DNA from: Emticicia sp040253585
GTDB lineage: Bacteria; Bacteroidota; Bacteroidia; Cytophagales; Spirosomataceae
Assembly: GCF_040253585.1 (NCBI RefSeq)
Contig: NZ_JBELAU010000010.1
Coordinates: forward strand, 1 to 64,000
Reading direction: 5' to 3'
DNA: 64,000 bases
Shown: piece after piece, positions 62,112 through 64,000 of the stretch
How positions within the stretch are numbered: the stretch's first letter is position 1
Layout: each line of letters starts with the position of its first letter
Program-made: the position numbers and the translations under genes
Notes under the pieces: model-generated
The model's database searches: none
Seen by the model: only the letters and a program-made list of their open reading frames with translations
Told to the model about the DNA's origin: nothing

Positions 62112-62245
62112 TTCATTGCCGTCTGCTTTAGCTGACGGGTACTGTGAAGAAAACAATATAGGCTTTAGCCTAAACTTTTAATTTGGACTAAAGTCAATTG
62201 TTTTAATTTTCTTGCATCCGTCAGCTAAAGCAGACGGCAATGAAT
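62111..62245. repeat. 135-bp inverted-repeat element with 28-bp perfect arms
   Basis: Arms starting ATTCATTGCCGTCTGC (62111-62138 and 62218-62245) are perfect inverted repeats of 28 bases. Inside, AAAACAAT/ATTGTTTT pair over eight bases and TTTAGCC...GGACTAAA can pair in part, giving one long hairpin. It lies between converging genes. Confidence 0.85.
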
Positions 62246-62253
62246 TATATCTT

Positions 62254-62946
62254 TTATTTCGCATCATGAAAAATAATTCCAAGATTAATTCTTTTACCGC
62301 TCCTTACTTCACTAACCCCATGCCGAATTGAAGTTCGGTAATAGCCACGACTGCCCAGCGTTGGTCGAAAATTGGTTGTGAAAATCACGGCATCGCCTTT
62401 ATTTGGCTGTAAAACTATTCCCTTCGATTGCATTCTTGGGCGATTTTCAAGCATCATAAATTCACCACCCGTATAATCAACAGTTGGCTGAGTCAAGAAA
62501 ATAACCATCTGAAAAGGAAAATAGATTTCACCGTATAAATCTTGGTGAAGAGCGTTCCAATCTCCAGTTTCGTATTTCAAAATCAAAGGAGTTGGGCGAT
62601 TTTGCCCATTTTCGTGACACAATGTTAATAACTCACTCAATTGACTTGGAAAAGTTTTGTCAATACCCAATTTTATCATCCAATCGTTGGCAATGTGTGC
62701 TAAATGTGGATAAATCTCGTGGCGGGCTTCTTCTATAATAGTAGGTAGCGGATACTTAAAATATTTGTATTCACCACTGCCAAACTGATAGCGTTTCATG
62801 TTGATTACACTTCTGAAATACTCAGATTCATCATAAGTTGTGGCCAGTGTATCACAAATTTCTTCCGAAAATAGTTGTGGTAAAACCGCATATCCATTTT
62901 CGTTGAGATTCGCAGTTAGTTTTTGAAAATCAACGTTTTTGAGCAT
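62254..62946 (-). CDS. 2-oxoglutarate/Fe(II)-dependent oxygenase
   Basis: A 230-residue oxygenase. The iron-binding triad is HQD (in NALHQDLYGE) and a distal His (RHGVSEVRSGKR), with the 2OG-binding Arg following. The double-stranded beta-helix core carries FPFQMVIFLTQPTVDYTGGEF. In many genomes a protein of this type (COG3826-like) lies next to an Ada-type methyltransferase gene, as here, so a role linked to alkylation damage is possible but not shown; AlkB itself is different. Start at ATG 62946 rather than an upstream TTG. Confidence 0.82.
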   Translation of the reverse strand: MLKNVDFQKLTANLNENGYAVLPQLFSEEICDTLATTYDESEYFRSVINMKRYQFGSGEYKYFKYPLPTIIEEARHEIYPHLAHIANDWMIKLGIDKTFPSQLSELLTLCHENGQNRPTPLILKYETGDWNALHQDLYGEIYFPFQMVIFLTQPTVDYTGGEFMMLENRPRMQSKGIVLQPNKGDAVIFTTNFRPTLGSRGYYRTSIRHGVSEVRSGKRINLGIIFHDAK

Positions 62947-63044
62947 ATTTCTTTTAGTTTTATACAAAAAAACTGCCTTTTTTCACGCTGTTCAAACCGA
63001 ATCTTGCTTTGTTTCTTGAGAGCAAATAAAAAAATAATTGTGTT

Positions 63045-63072
63045 CATCTTGCAAATCTTTTTAATCGTGCTA
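63045..63072 (+). repeat. 28-bp repeat overlapping the MarR promoter, also at 56767
   Basis: CATCTTGCAAATCTTT ... AATCGTGCTA; 25 of 28 bases equal 56767-56794. It covers the -33 box and the first two bases of the -7 box. Confidence 0.6.
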
Positions 63073-63078
63073 CATTTG
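63049..63078 (+). promoter_or_regulatory. Promoter of marR-like gene
   Basis: TTG (63049-63051), 19-base spacer, TACATTTG (63071-63078), a close match to the Bacteroidota consensus. Confidence 0.65.
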
Positions 63079-63079
63079 C

Positions 63080-63103
63080 GTAATCAATTACGTAACTAAT
63101 TAC
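63080..63103 (+). promoter_or_regulatory. Operator-like repeat between promoter and MarR start
   Basis: GTAATCAATTAC and GTAACTAATTAC are adjacent 12-bp units, each near-palindromic, meeting at TTACGTAA. The start codon is three bases later. It suggests self-repression by MarR. Confidence 0.6.
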
Positions 63104-63106
63104 CTA

Positions 63107-63598
63107 ATGCAAGATGTTTTTTCAAAACTGGGGCCGCTCATCATTGCCAGCCGAATGAAACGGATGAGCGATTATATCATGCGAGCGGGGGCCGAATTTT
63201 ATCGGAGTAATGGAGTGGAGTTTGAGCCTAAGTGGTTTCCGCTGTATTATTTGCTTTCGCAAGAAAAGGAACTTGGTATTATGGATATTGCCCAAAAACT
63301 CAATATTTCGCATCCTGCGGTTATCCAATTGGCCAAAGAATTAGAAAAAGAAGGTTGGATAACTTCTACAAAATCTAAGGAAGATGCCCGCAAAAGATTA
63401 TTAAAACTAAGCAAGAAAGGGCTTAGTATGTTGCCGCAGCTACAATTAATTTGGGACGATATTCGAGAAGTAAACCGCCAAGTTGTAGAATCTCAATCGA
63501 CGAATATTTTAGATGCTTTAGGAGAAATGGAGGCATTTTTTGCTTCAAAATCTTATACCGAACGTATGAAAGAGTTTCAAGAATCGAAGAAAAAGTAG
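63107..63598 (+). CDS. MarR family transcription regulator
   Basis: A 163-residue winged-helix regulator. The recognition segment reads MDIAQKLNISHPAVIQLAKELEKEGWI and the wing KSKEDARKRLLKLSKKG, both typical of MarR. The ligand or target is unknown, but it probably controls itself and the GNAT gene that begins 67 bases downstream. Its promoter and a near-palindromic operator lie directly upstream. A heptad tract begins just after its stop codon. Confidence 0.92.
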   Translation: MQDVFSKLGPLIIASRMKRMSDYIMRAGAEFYRSNGVEFEPKWFPLYYLLSQEKELGIMDIAQKLNISHPAVIQLAKELEKEGWITSTKSKEDARKRLLKLSKKGLSMLPQLQLIWDDIREVNRQVVESQSTNILDALGEMEAFFASKSYTERMKEFQESKKK

Positions 63599-63600
63599 AA

Positions 63601-63628
63601 TAGTCCACAGTCAATGGTCAACAGACCA
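63601..63628 (+). repeat. Heptad tract (NRGTCNA family) after MarR
   Basis: TAGTCCA, CAGTCAA, TGGTCAA, CAGACCA in 7-base phase, between marR and the GNAT gene. Confidence 0.65.
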
Positions 63629-63665
63629 CAGAAATAAAGAATAGTATCTTCTAAATAAATAAACG

Positions 63666-64000
63666 ATGAAAATTTCAATTCAAACATATTCAAGTATTTA
63701 CCAAAAGCAAGTTGAAAAATTAGTTTTGGGCATTCAAAACGATGAATTTGGCTTAGGATTAACCGCCCAAGACCAACCAGATTTGCCAAATATTGCCGAG
63801 TTTTACAAAAATGGTAGATTTTGGGTAGCACTCGATGAAAATGACCAATTGATGGGGACAATTGGTATCGAGCCGCTTACTGATGGACAAGCTTCGCTAC
63901 GAAAAATGTTTTTGGATAAAACCATGCGTGGAAATAAAGATGAAAATTTAGCCCAACGACTTTTTGAAACCTTGCTTCAATATGCCAAAGAAAAAGGCTA
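63666..64000 (+). CDS. GNAT family N-acetyltransferase (start only; runs past window end)
   Basis: Only the first 111 residues are inside the window. They read MKISIQTYSSIYQKQVEKLV, then ...FWVALDENDQLMGTIGIEPL and LRKMFLDKTMRGNKDENLAQRLFETLL, the strand-4/acetyl-CoA-loop pattern of GNAT enzymes (LxKMFVxxxxRGxGxA-like). No stop codon before 64000. It is probably co-regulated with the marR-like gene upstream. The substrate is unknown. Confidence 0.8.
   Translation, partial: MKISIQTYSSIYQKQVEKLVLGIQNDEFGLGLTAQDQPDLPNIAEFYKNGRFWVALDENDQLMGTIGIEPLTDGQASLRKMFLDKTMRGNKDENLAQRLFETLLQYAKEKG

Overview
The window is a 64 kb piece of an AT-rich bacterial chromosome, most likely from the phylum Bacteroidota and probably the order Cytophagales. 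The signs are Bacteroidota-type promoters (TTG/TTTG, about 20 bp, then TAnnTTTG), start codons without Shine-Dalgarno sequences, and lineage-typical families (the fused GlmU-like protein, DUF2480, DUF349, DUF2141, many secreted proteases with 'AQ' signal-peptide ends). No plasmid, prophage, insertion sequence or CRISPR array is visible. The genus cannot be named from the sequence alone.

Layout. 0.2-12 kb: GlmU-like protein, holB, hemC, a catalytic/non-catalytic M16 protease pair, two unrecognised genes, a sterol-desaturase family enzyme, an NTF2-like lipoprotein and a basic protein made of five helix-turn-helix-like repeats. 12-20 kb: PfpI/DJ-1 protein, AAA_14/DUF4143 ATPase with three 23-bp repeats upstream, M13 protease, HD hydrolase and a TPR adenylate cyclase. 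19.9-26.4 kb: two candidate defence modules on either side of priA, namely an OLD/RecF-like ATPase with a TOPRIM-like DUF4276 protein, and an Mrr-like nuclease with a membrane-anchored TIR protein. 26.4-37 kb: free methionine sulfoxide reductase, siroheme dehydrogenase, ABC exporter, tRNA-Gln, DUF349, ettA, a PIN toxin-antitoxin pair, M28 peptidase and class IV aminotransferase. 37-50 kb: nuoK-L-M-N only (no other nuo genes), exonuclease, patatin, gltX, DUF2480, MazG-like protein. 50-64 kb: glutaminyl cyclase-like protein, ilvE, Uma2, serine hydrolase, polyprenyl synthase, rhomboid, a membrane LytTR regulator with its probable targets, an Ada-like protein, a 2OG-Fe(II) oxygenase, MarR and the start of a GNAT gene.

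Most genes are ordinary housekeeping or envelope functions. The non-coding DNA is more unusual. Gene boundaries carry degenerate 7-bp (heptad) tandem tracts of four sequence families, a 120-bp element present twice behind two genes, two long hairpin elements (28-bp arms at 62.1 kb, nested arms at 48.3 kb), and a UUCG-hairpin core present twice. The clearest regulatory system is at 56.8-61 kb: two promoters share the same array of TTTG-led 20-bp repeats that ends exactly at the -33 box, next to a gene for a membrane-bound LytTR DNA-binding protein.

The two best candidates for a system not described before are the Mrr-like nuclease/TIR-membrane operon (25306-26258) and the LytTR/20-bp-repeat regulon. 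Percent identities quoted here were counted by hand; protein family names rest on motif recognition without database searches.
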